Source: JAHEKB01 sp049115575
Lineage (GTDB): Bacteria > Bacteroidota > Bacteroidia > NS11-12g > UBA9320
Assembly: GCA_049115575.1 (NCBI GenBank)
Contig: JAGDZU010000001.1
Location: 124,001 to 188,000 of the forward strand
Direction of reading: 5' to 3'
DNA length: 64,000 nt
Shown: positions 8,623 through 15,916 of the stretch, piece by piece
How positions within the stretch are numbered: the stretch's first letter is position 1
Layout: each line of letters starts with the position of its first letter
Translations under genes and position numbers: made by a program
Notes under the pieces: model-generated
Seen by the model: only the letters and a program-made list of their open reading frames with translations
What the model was told of the DNA's origin: nothing
Databases searched by the model: none

Positions 8623-8765
8623 TGGGAGAAGAACCATCTAATACCTTTAGGATACTGTTTATAGCATCTGAGATACTCATTCCTTTGATTGTGTTTATTG
8701 GGGTTTACTATATTTTTAAACCTGTTTTCGGAAAGAAAGATGAAGAAGTTGAGAAGAAGGACTAG
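8622..8765 (+). CDS. Small single-pass membrane protein coupled to the AGCS symporter
   Basis: 47 residues: a polar start (MGEEPSNTF), one hydrophobic helix (about residues 10-32, ILIPLIVFIGVYYIF) and a charged tail (KKDEEVEKKD). Its ATG shares the final A of the symporter stop (TAATG), a layout that favours re-initiation by the same ribosome, so it is very likely a real gene. I do not recognise a family. The charge pattern predicts the short N-terminus outside and the lysine-rich tail inside. An accessory or stabilising subunit of the symporter is an inference from coupling only. Its stop codon lies on the palindrome CTAG, whose other strand gives the stop of the convergent gene. Confidence 0.7.
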   Translation: MGEEPSNTFRILFIASEILIPLIVFIGVYYIFKPVFGKKDEEVEKKD

Positions 8766-9550
8766 AGTAATTCAAAAGCTTTCTCAACCGCTGCTATTGT
8801 GCATTTCTGATTCTGACCAGTCACCATTTTTAAATCTTCATCAATAACTACGTATTGTGAGAACAAATCGCTGAGCCAGTGCTTGCTCTTGCTGTAATCT
8901 GCCCCTGCATTCATGAGGCTAGTTTCAGGGTGTTTAGGTGTGAAAAAGACACCTAATTGCTTGAGTTGACTATTGGTTACCCCAGTGACTTTGACATCCT
9001 TTAGCAAGGCCTCTCCATTTGATTTCTTAGCTCTGCAGAATCCCAAAGGTCCATGGCAAACTGCCACTAGAACTTTGTTGTTGGCAGCGGCATCTTCTAT
9101 GAATTTGGCTAGATCTGAGGATTGCTCTAGGTCATAAGCTGCAGCCCACCCACCTGCTATATAAATCAAATCATAATCAGTTGCATTGAGTTCAGCAATA
9201 GGGAGTGAAGATTCTAATGATTTAAGAAGTTCAGGATCTCTCCTCATTCGCTTATCTGCTTCAGTTCTCACCGTAGGGAGTAGAGAAAGAGGATCAAGAG
9301 GAATGAGACCACCTTTTATACTGGCTAGATCTACTTTTATTCCCGAGTCCATCATTAGATAATATGCTTCGGTTAATTCAGAAGCATGAACACCAGTGGC
9401 TTTCCCTTTTTTTATCAATTTTCCATTTGCATCTAAACGGTCTAGGCTGGCTTGATTGCTGCCAATAATAACCGCCTTCCTTGATTTAAAGTTGTATGAT
9501 TTAGAGCTGCCTTTGCTTTTAAATGGGAAGAGAAAATCAAAAAGTTTCAT
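8762..9550 (-). CDS. DJ-1/PfpI family (type 1 glutamine amidotransferase-like) protein
   Basis: 262 residues. The nucleophile elbow AVCHGPLGF (Cys165, His166) and the preceding DLIYIAGGWAAAYDL are the DJ-1/PfpI and Hsp31-type signatures; VTGVTNSQL follows as in large members of this group. These proteins act as glyoxalase III-type hydrolases, chaperones or deglycases; the exact activity cannot be read here. No signal peptide, so cytoplasmic. Its ATG overlaps the stop of the DUF1272 gene by the four bases ATGA, so the two are translationally coupled. At the 3' end it shares the palindromic CTAG stop with the small membrane gene on the other strand. Confidence 0.85.
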   Translation of the reverse strand: MKLFDFLFPFKSKGSSKSYNFKSRKAVIIGSNQASLDRLDANGKLIKKGKATGVHASELTEAYYLMMDSGIKVDLASIKGGLIPLDPLSLLPTVRTEADKRMRRDPELLKSLESSLPIAELNATDYDLIYIAGGWAAAYDLEQSSDLAKFIEDAAANNKVLVAVCHGPLGFCRAKKSNGEALLKDVKVTGVTNSQLKQLGVFFTPKHPETSLMNAGADYSKSKHWLSDLFSQYVVIDEDLKMVTGQNQKCTIAAVEKAFELL

Positions 9551-9726
9551 TTAGATAAACTTCTTGGACGTCTCACTAATTCTCCAGAACAACTTGGGCA
9601 GACATGTCCCATCTTTTGTGCGCATTCAGCGCAATAAGTGCATTCAAAAGTGCAAATAAAAGCTACCCCCATTTTGTCTAGTGCTGCATTGCATGCTTCA
9701 CAAATGGATCTCATCTCAAGTGACAT
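9547..9726 (-). CDS. DUF1272 zinc-binding small protein
   Basis: 59 residues, matching the DUF1272 pattern: MSLEMRSICEACNAAL, then CTFECTYCAECAQ and VCPSCSGELVRRPR. Eight cysteines (9, 12, 25, 29, 32, 35, 43, 46) would hold two zinc ions in a rubredoxin/RING-like fold. Family function is unknown. It lies between lspA and the DJ-1/PfpI gene; its TGA overlaps the ATG of the latter (ATGA), and lspA ends 14 bases downstream of its start on the plus coordinate, so it may be read through from the ileS operon. Confidence 0.85.
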   Translation of the reverse strand: MSLEMRSICEACNAALDKMGVAFICTFECTYCAECAQKMGHVCPSCSGELVRRPRSLSK

Positions 9727-9740
9727 GAGTCAAAGATAAA

Positions 9741-10412
9741 TTAATTGTCTTGTTCTGTGGTATCTTCTTCTAACTCCAGATGAGCGAATAAACCTTTTCT
9801 AAATGCGATAATAATAGCTACACCTATACTAATAGCTGCATCTGCAATATTAAAAACAGGTCTGAAGAACTGCAGTCTGTTTCCTCCAATGAATGGAACC
9901 CAATCAGGCCAAAATGTGTCCAATACAGGGAAATAGAGCATGTCTACCACCTTGCCCATAAGAATTGGTGCATAGCCTCCAGATTCAGGCATAAAAGTGG
10001 CTACGGAGTGATATGTGCTGGCATTGAATATTATACCATAAAATAGGCTGTCTAGAATATTCCCAAGCGCTCCGGCTAAAACCAGAGATACTAGAAAAAT
10101 TAGAGACAATTTAGCTCCCTCCTTAATGAGGCTTCTCAAATAATAGACTATAATTCCGGAAGCTACTAGTCTAAATAAGGTCAACAGAATTTTACCAGCG
10201 GAACCTCCTAGATCCCAACCGAATGCCATTCCTGGATTTTCTGTGAAGTGAAACCTAAACCAATTGCCAATGATGTTTATTTCATCGCCAAGGGCGTAGT
10301 TGGTCTTAATGTGGATTTTAAGCCATTGGTCGGCAATCAAGACTACCAAGAGGGTAATGACAATATATCGCACGGCTTTGGCAGTGCTGTATGGCTTGAT
10401 TGCAGTAGACAA
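9741..10412 (-). CDS. lspA: Lipoprotein signal peptidase (signal peptidase II)
   Basis: Inner-membrane aspartyl protease that removes signal peptides from prolipoproteins. 223 residues, four hydrophobic segments. Motifs: NPGMAFGWD (about 59-67), GALGNILD (114-121), VVDM with catalytic Asp157, and FNIADAAISIG with catalytic Asp191. The 34-residue gap between the two catalytic aspartates is longer than in proteobacterial enzymes, as commonly seen in Bacteroidota. It starts directly after the DksA-like gene (stop 10413, start 10412), in the conserved order ileS-dksA-lspA, so co-transcription is likely. The window encodes several probable lipoproteins that would be its substrates. Confidence 0.95.
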   Translation of the reverse strand: MSTAIKPYSTAKAVRYIVITLLVVLIADQWLKIHIKTNYALGDEINIIGNWFRFHFTENPGMAFGWDLGGSAGKILLTLFRLVASGIIVYYLRSLIKEGAKLSLIFLVSLVLAGALGNILDSLFYGIIFNASTYHSVATFMPESGGYAPILMGKVVDMLYFPVLDTFWPDWVPFIGGNRLQFFRPVFNIADAAISIGVAIIIAFRKGLFAHLELEEDTTEQDN

Positions 10413-10793
10413 TTACTTGTATTGTTTAAGTTTAGCCTCTATGCTTTGAGTAGTGTGAGGTACAGCTTTCAATCTGTCTTTGCTAATAAGTTTACCCGTG
10501 ACTCTACAAATCCCGTAAGTCTTATTCTCTATTCGAATTAATGCTGCTTCTAAATTGTCTATGAATTTTTGTTGACGAGCTGCTAATTGGCTCACATTCT
10601 CTTTTTGCTGAGATGCTGCCCCATCATCGATAGCTAAATAAGCGCTGGCTGTATCGTCAGTGCCATTTTCGTTTTCAGATTTAATTTGGCCCATTAGGTA
10701 GCCCAATTCTCTTTTGGCGGATTCCATCTTTGTGCTGATGATTTCTTTGAATTCTGCTAAGTCCGCATCACTGTATCGTAGTTGTTCTGACAT
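10413..10793 (-). CDS. DksA/TraR family C4-type zinc-finger-like protein
   Basis: 126 residues. A helical coiled-coil N-terminal part with an acidic patch is followed by TYGICRVTGKLISKDRLKAVP, the DksA/TraR signature. Of the four zinc cysteines of DksA only one remains (CRVT and SIEA stand where CxxC and CxxC are expected), a degenerate finger that I know from Bacteroidota relatives. DksA proteins enter the secondary channel of RNA polymerase and modulate rRNA and stress promoters; the same role is inferred. It lies between ileS and lspA with 5 and 0 bases between genes, the usual arrangement in this phylum. Confidence 0.88.
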   Translation of the reverse strand: MSEQLRYSDADLAEFKEIISTKMESAKRELGYLMGQIKSENENGTDDTASAYLAIDDGAASQQKENVSQLAARQQKFIDNLEAALIRIENKTYGICRVTGKLISKDRLKAVPHTTQSIEAKLKQYK

Positions 10794-10798
10794 GTCTT

Positions 10799-13700
10799 CT
10801 ATTTTATTAAGTTAATTCCAATGGTTTGTTCGTTGATTTCAATTTGATCTTCAAATGTGTGATCACCAAGTATAACCAAACTATTTGCTAGTATTTCGCC
10901 GCAAATATATTGATTAAACGCGCTGACTGCTTCATTTGTATGTGAATGTGTAGCAATTTCTACTTTAATGTGATCTGTTACATCAAAGTCTTTCTCTTTT
11001 CTAAGGTTTTGGATGCGATTGACCATTTCACGAGCGATGCCTTCTACTTTTAATTTATCATCTATGTGAAGGTCAAGTGCAACTGTGTACTGGCCATCAC
11101 CCATTATTTGCCAGCCCGGAATTTCAGCTGTCTGTATTTCCACATCTTCTAAGACTATTTCATGGCTTTTAGAAGCGCCTTTCAATTGAATCGTTTCACC
11201 TGATTCGAGCTTCTTTACATCTTCGCTGCTCAGATTTTGAATCAAAGGGTTTAAGACCTTCATATCTGCACCCACTTTAGGCCCTAGAACTTTAAAGTTT
11301 GGCTTAGCTGATTTCTTGATAAGGTTGCTGTTTTCTTCAAGGATTTGAAGTTCTTTAATATTTACTTCTGATTTGATCAGTTCTTCTACCTTTTTCAATC
11401 TGGCGGAGAACTGGTTGTCCAAAGCTGGAACCAATGCTTTATGAAGAGGTTGCCTAACTTTAATATTCTCAAGTTTTCTAATTCTTAAAATAAGTGAGGT
11501 TACTCTCTGAGAAATCTCAATCTGTTGTTCCAACTCACTATTTATTATTTCATTGTCCCAGGTAGGAAAGTCAGACCAGTGAACCGATTTATCCTCTTTT
11601 AATAAATCTCTAAACAACCTGTCGGAGTAAAAAGGACTAACGCTCGACATGAGTTGAGATACAGCGAGCAAACATTCGTGTAATGTCTGGTAAGCGGCCC
11701 ATTTGTCCTTGGATTTCTGACCTTTCCAGAAACGTCTTCTATTCAAGCGGACATACCAATTACTCAAATCATCTATTACAAAAGCTTGTATAGCTCTAGA
11801 CGCTCGAGTAGGTTCAAAACTATCCATTTCTTTCTCCGTGTTTCGAATAAGACTATGCAGCTTTGAAATAATCCATTGATCTAATTCTGTTCTTTCCTCT
11901 AGAGGGATTGTTTCGTCCCTGTGATCAAATTGATCAATATTGGCGTATAAACTAAAAAATGCATATGTATTGTAAAGAGTTCCAAAGAACTTTCGCTGTG
12001 TTTCTGTAACTCCCTCAAGGTCGAACTTGAGATTATCCCATGGAGAAGCATTGCTAATCATATACCATCGCAAAGCATCTGCACTGTATTTGTCAACGGC
12101 TTCAAACGGGTCTATAGTGTTTCCAAGTCGTTTAGACATCTTATTTCCACTTTTGTCTAAAACCAGACCATTTGCAATCACGTTTTTGTAGGCGATCTTA
12201 TCGTTTAGCATCACAGAGATTGCGTGAAGAGTAAAGAACCAACCTCTTGTTTGGTCAACCCCCTCTGCTATGAAATCAGCGGGATAGACATGCTCTTCTT
12301 CAACAGCCTCTTTGTTGTCAAATGGATAGTGCCATTGAGCATAAGGCATTGCACCTGAATCAAACCAAACATCTATGAGGTCAGATTCACGTTTCATCTT
12401 CTTACCAGATTCAGAAACTAGATAAATGTCGTCTATGTATGGTCTGTGCAAATCAAAATCAGCATCCACAGGATTTTGACTCATGATTCCTTGTTGCACT
12501 GCCTTTTCTACTTCATTTCTAAGCTCTTCTACTGATCCAATACATTTCTCTTCGGAACCATCTTCAGTTCTCCATATAGGAAGAGGGGTTCCCCAATACC
12601 TTGATCTGCTTAGATTCCAGTCCACTAAGTTTTCAAGCCAATTTCCAAATCGTCCTTCACCTGTTGAAGCTGGTTTCCAATTGATGGTCTTATTGAGCTC
12701 TATTAATCTATCCTTTACAGCTGTGGTCTTAATAAACCAACTCTCGAGAGGATAATAAAGTATAGGCTTATCGGTTCTCCAACAATGAGGGTAGGAGTGC
12801 TCGTACTTTTCTACTTTAAACGCCTTATTCTCGGTCTTGAGTTTAATGGCTATATAAACATCAGTAGACATATATCCATCTGCTGTTTCATCTTCCTCTA
12901 AGTAGTTCTTTACATATTTCCCGCTGAGGTCACCCATGTTTTCAATGAATTTACCTTGCTTATCTACGAGCGTTAAAGAACCAATTCCATGTTTTTGAGC
13001 AGCTCTGAAGTCATCAGCTCCAAAACTAGGCGCTAGATGTACTATACCCGTACCATCTTCCGTGGTAACAAAATCAGCAGCGATTATTTCAAAAGCCTTA
13101 CCTTCTGGTTGCTGATAAGGCATGAGCTGGTGATACCCCAAACCCGCTAATTCAGATCCTTTGAAACTTTCGGCTACCTCAAAGGGAATGGCCTTATCAC
13201 CCTTGGAATATTCAGATAATATGAGATCTGCATTTTTAGCAGGGAAGTATTTGTTTAGTAATGCTTCCGCTAAAATTACAACAATAGGTTCATATGTATA
13301 TTGATTAAAAGTCTTAACGGCTACATAATCAATTTTCGGACCTATACCTAAAGCAGTATTGCTAGGAAGGGTCCAAGGTGTGGTTGTCCAAGCCAAGGCA
13401 TAAGTGGTACCCCAGTCATATTTAAATCGGTCTTCAGAACTGTTCAACTCAAATTGTGCAATTACCGTGGTATCCTTTACCATTTTATAGGTTCCCGGCT
13501 GATTCAATTCATGAGAACTCAATCCTGTTCCTGCGGCAGGGGAATACGGTTGTATGGTATAGCCTTTATACAACAATCCTTTGTCGTAGATGCGTTGTAA
13601 AAGATTCCAAACCGATTCAATATAATCTGTTTCGTAGGTGACGTAAGGATTATCTAGATCTACCCAATAACCGATTTTCTCTGTGAGCTCGTCCCATCGA

Positions 13701-14098
13701 TCTTTAAACTTGAGCACATCTCGTCTACAAGCAGCATTATAGTCTTCAACGCTAATTTTAGTTCCAATGTCGTCCTTGGTAATCCCAAGACTCTTTTCAA
13801 CCTGAAGTTCTATAGGTAAACCATGCGTGTCCCAACCCGCTTTTCTATCTACCTTAAAACCCTGAAGCGTTTTGTATCTACAGAAAATATCCTTTATGGC
13901 TCTACTTATTACATGATGTATGCCAGGCATACCATTGGCAGATGGAGGACCTTCATAAAATACAAAGTGATCTTTATCCTTTCGCTGCTCCACACTTTTC
14001 TCAAAAGCTTTCTCCTCTTTCCACTGCTTGAGCATTTCTTGCTCTATTTCAGGAAGATTCAATTGCTTGTACTGCCTATATGCTTTGTGTTCAGCCAT
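10799..14098 (-). CDS. ileS: Isoleucyl-tRNA synthetase, eukaryote-like type 2 with GIHH signature
   Basis: Class I synthetase charging tRNA-Ile; about 1,099 residues. Landmarks: GPPSANGMPGIHHV at the catalytic site, GWDTHGLPIE, the editing-domain TTPWTLPSNTALG, RYWGTPLPIW, and KSGNKMSKRLGN for the KMSKS loop. WDTHGLP and the long C-terminal domain without a CxxC zinc motif point to the IleRS2 type. The HIGH signature reads GIHH (bases 13913-13924), the swapped form. I chose the ATG at 14098 (MAEHKAYRQYKQL); ATG 14113 is possible, while the longest frame start at 14131 falls inside an exact TAnnTTTG promoter element and is unlikely. It heads the ileS-dksA-lspA operon. Confidence 0.96.
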   Translation of the reverse strand: MAEHKAYRQYKQLNLPEIEQEMLKQWKEEKAFEKSVEQRKDKDHFVFYEGPPSANGMPGIHHVISRAIKDIFCRYKTLQGFKVDRKAGWDTHGLPIELQVEKSLGITKDDIGTKISVEDYNAACRRDVLKFKDRWDELTEKIGYWVDLDNPYVTYETDYIESVWNLLQRIYDKGLLYKGYTIQPYSPAAGTGLSSHELNQPGTYKMVKDTTVIAQFELNSSEDRFKYDWGTTYALAWTTTPWTLPSNTALGIGPKIDYVAVKTFNQYTYEPIVVILAEALLNKYFPAKNADLILSEYSKGDKAIPFEVAESFKGSELAGLGYHQLMPYQQPEGKAFEIIAADFVTTEDGTGIVHLAPSFGADDFRAAQKHGIGSLTLVDKQGKFIENMGDLSGKYVKNYLEEDETADGYMSTDVYIAIKLKTENKAFKVEKYEHSYPHCWRTDKPILYYPLESWFIKTTAVKDRLIELNKTINWKPASTGEGRFGNWLENLVDWNLSRSRYWGTPLPIWRTEDGSEEKCIGSVEELRNEVEKAVQQGIMSQNPVDADFDLHRPYIDDIYLVSESGKKMKRESDLIDVWFDSGAMPYAQWHYPFDNKEAVEEEHVYPADFIAEGVDQTRGWFFTLHAISVMLNDKIAYKNVIANGLVLDKSGNKMSKRLGNTIDPFEAVDKYSADALRWYMISNASPWDNLKFDLEGVTETQRKFFGTLYNTYAFFSLYANIDQFDHRDETIPLEERTELDQWIISKLHSLIRNTEKEMDSFEPTRASRAIQAFVIDDLSNWYVRLNRRRFWKGQKSKDKWAAYQTLHECLLAVSQLMSSVSPFYSDRLFRDLLKEDKSVHWSDFPTWDNEIINSELEQQIEISQRVTSLILRIRKLENIKVRQPLHKALVPALDNQFSARLKKVEELIKSEVNIKELQILEENSNLIKKSAKPNFKVLGPKVGADMKVLNPLIQNLSSEDVKKLESGETIQLKGASKSHEIVLEDVEIQTAEIPGWQIMGDGQYTVALDLHIDDKLKVEGIAREMVNRIQNLRKEKDFDVTDHIKVEIATHSHTNEAVSAFNQYICGEILANSLVILGDHTFEDQIEINEQTIGINLIK

Positions 14099-14128
14099 GC
14101 TAGTGTTGCTCATTTCGAAATAAGGTGG

Positions 14129-14136
14129 CAAAGGTA
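14129..14136 (-). promoter_or_regulatory. -7 promoter element of the ileS operon
   Basis: Read on the minus strand, TACCTTTG is an exact TAnnTTTG match. It lies 30 bases ahead of ATG 14098 and rules against the start at 14131. Confidence 0.5.
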
Positions 14137-14192
14137 AGGAAATTGAAGCTCACTAGGAGGGTCAATTCATGGCTAGAATGTATAATTGTTGT

Positions 14193-14978
14193 ATGGAGAT
14201 TAAGGTCAGGGTGAAAGGAGGCTTAGCCAACAGAATGAGGGCTCTTTCTTCCTGCATTAATATGCACCATGAATTTGGTGTTCCTATTCAAGTCCATTGG
14301 GAGAACAACAAATACTTAAATTGTTCATTTAACCGACTCTTTCAGCCTATACAGGGCGTTGAGATAGTGGAGTATCCTTTTTTACAACCAACTCAGAAAA
14401 TTCGCAAACTTGTTAGAAGAAGGCATTGGCAGATGATGCAAAAAAGATGTGATTACTTCTACAACGATTTTATGAAAGATGAGAGCATTGTAGAAAACAT
14501 CAAATCGAATAAGAAAGTGTTTATCTATAGCTGCGAACGGTTCTATGGAGATGCCAATCGAATTTCAGAAATAAAACCTGTTCCTTGGATTTCGCAATTG
14601 GCCAATAAGCGGAGGCAAGAAATGGGACCGGACTATGTAGCATTGCACATAAGGCAAGGAGATAACATCAAGGCGAGAGCTGCAAGCCCTTTAGGACTGT
14701 TTCAATCCAAGATAGAGGAGCTTTTGAAAGACAACAATAAGCTTTTTGTTGCTTCAGACTCTAACCACGTTTTAGAGCAATTGCATAATCAATATGGTGA
14801 GCAGGTCTATTTCAATCAACATCGGGAAAACAGATCCGATCCTCAAAGCATAGAACAGGCATTATTGGATTTTCTTATGCTTTCTAGCGCTAGTAAGATT
14901 TACGGTTCCTACTGGAGTAGTTTTTCTGAGGAGGCTGCTAATTATAGAAGGATTTCACACGAAGTTTTAAAAACTTAA
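14193..14978 (+). CDS. Fucosyltransferase-like glycosyltransferase (GT-B type)
   Basis: About 261 residues. KVRVKGGLANRMRALSSC at the start resembles the GGLxNRM/Q nucleotide-sugar motif of fucosyltransferase-like enzymes (GT11, GT23/NodZ-like), and ALHIRQGDNIK is the HxRxGD motif of the same fold. SDSNHVLEQL and FLMLSSASKIYGSYWSSFSEEAA are the C-terminal acceptor and donor elements. A GDP-fucose-type donor is likely but not proven. I chose ATG 14193 because the first strand starts immediately after it; ATGs at 14169 and 14178 would add up to eight residues. A perfect hairpin follows the stop. It faces ileS head to head and probably contributes to a surface glycan. Confidence 0.75.
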   Translation: MEIKVRVKGGLANRMRALSSCINMHHEFGVPIQVHWENNKYLNCSFNRLFQPIQGVEIVEYPFLQPTQKIRKLVRRRHWQMMQKRCDYFYNDFMKDESIVENIKSNKKVFIYSCERFYGDANRISEIKPVPWISQLANKRRQEMGPDYVALHIRQGDNIKARAASPLGLFQSKIEELLKDNNKLFVASDSNHVLEQLHNQYGEQVYFNQHRENRSDPQSIEQALLDFLMLSSASKIYGSYWSSFSEEAANYRRISHEVLKT

Positions 14979-15006
14979 AATGGCCGCCCTTTGCAGAACG
15001 GCCATT
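14979..15006. terminator. Hairpin between convergent genes, likely bidirectional terminator
   Basis: AATGGCCG (14979-14986) and CGGCCATT (14999-15006) form a perfect eight-pair stem with a 12-base loop, starting right after the stop codon of the glycosyltransferase gene. There is no long T-run after it on the plus strand (TAATTC follows), so efficiency is uncertain. The anti-sigma-like gene ends on the other side at 15072. Confidence 0.6.
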
Positions 15007-15071
15007 AATTCAAAACAAATTGCCCCTATTGTCTTGTATTGTAATTCAATTGACGTGTATAATAAAAAAAC

Positions 15072-15344
15072 TTACACCCCTTTTTGTTTTAAGGAATGAA
15101 TAATTTTTTCTTTTCCATTGAAAGTCAACTTCATCATTTCATTGTTATTCATGTTCTGAAGCTGTCCTATAGCTTCATCAATAAACAAACTTTGATTTTG
15201 GTATTTAGCGCAAATCTTACACATTTTGATATGTAGATTCAATCTTTTTTGATCAATATAGCTGAGTCTACTAACCGTCTTTTTCTCAGTTAGTTCTGTT
15301 GCTTTCTTACAAGAAAGCATAGCTATTTGCATAAGTTTATTCAT
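15072..15344 (-). CDS. Anti-sigma-factor-like small zinc-finger protein
   Basis: About 90 residues. SCKKATELTEKK, then LNLHIKMCKICAKYQNQSLFIDEAI, follow the pattern of the zinc-finger domain of ECF anti-sigma factors (HxxxCxxC), but no membrane helix or sensor domain follows. The gene overlaps the 3' end of the sigma-factor gene by eight bases if it starts at ATG 15344 (MNKLMQIAML); an ATG at 15362 would lengthen the overlap. Position and motif suggest that it binds and restrains that sigma factor in the cytoplasm. Inference only; it could also be a co-activating small partner. Confidence 0.65.
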   Translation of the reverse strand: MNKLMQIAMLSCKKATELTEKKTVSRLSYIDQKRLNLHIKMCKICAKYQNQSLFIDEAIGQLQNMNNNEMMKLTFNGKEKIIHSLKQKGV

Positions 15345-15915
15345 CGTTTTTCCAGTTTTCATCTAAACAGGCCCTTAACTGCAGTTTAGATCTGTGCACG
15401 ATTTGCCATAAGTTAGACGCGCTTATCCCCAATTCCTTACAGATGACACTACCTTTTTTGTGATAAAAGAACTTAGCCATGGTAACTGCTTTATGTCTTT
15501 CCGGAAGGTTTTCAATGCATGCTTGCATCACCTTTAGAAATTCGGGTCTATCTAACAAATGTGGTTCATGATCCCAATTAGATGAAGAAGGAGATATCCA
15601 AGTGCCTGATTCGTCAAAAAGATTTGAGTCTTCGTTTTTTATATAGCTGCTTTCATTAACCATTCTCTTGTTTGCCGCGGAACGGTAATGGTCTACTATT
15701 TTGTTATTCAGTATGGTAAATAACCAAGTCTTTGCATTGCTTTCTTTCCTGAAAGAATCAAAATATTTTAAAGCAGATAGAAAGGACTCTTGTACCAAGT
15801 CTTCTGCTACTTCTTTATTTGAGGTTTTGTAATAAGCCCATGAATACATCTCATCGCTGTATTCGGCAACCCATTTGCTAATGGTAGCTTGATTATTTTG
15901 ATCCTCAGAACTCAT
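15337..15915 (-). CDS. ECF-type RNA polymerase sigma factor
   Basis: About 192 residues. Region 2 is visible as EMYSWAYYKTSNKEVAEDLVQESFLSA and KTWLFTILNNKIVDHYRS; region 4 as LPERHKAVTMAKFFYHKKGSVICKELGISASNLWQIVHRSKLQLRACL, the helix-turn-helix. An acidic linker joins the two. ATG 15915 leaves a single base after the stop of the RND gene and avoids overlap, so I prefer it to ATG 15936. The neighbours, an RND exporter upstream and a short zinc-finger protein downstream, suggest regulation of an envelope or export function. Confidence 0.88.
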   Translation of the reverse strand: MSSEDQNNQATISKWVAEYSDEMYSWAYYKTSNKEVAEDLVQESFLSALKYFDSFRKESNAKTWLFTILNNKIVDHYRSAANKRMVNESSYIKNEDSNLFDESGTWISPSSSNWDHEPHLLDRPEFLKVMQACIENLPERHKAVTMAKFFYHKKGSVICKELGISASNLWQIVHRSKLQLRACLDENWKNDE

Positions 15916-15916
15916 G

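Noticed and set aside
14131..14131. Start of ileS at 14131
   Set aside because: It falls inside an exact TAnnTTTG element; the conserved part begins later (ATG 14098).
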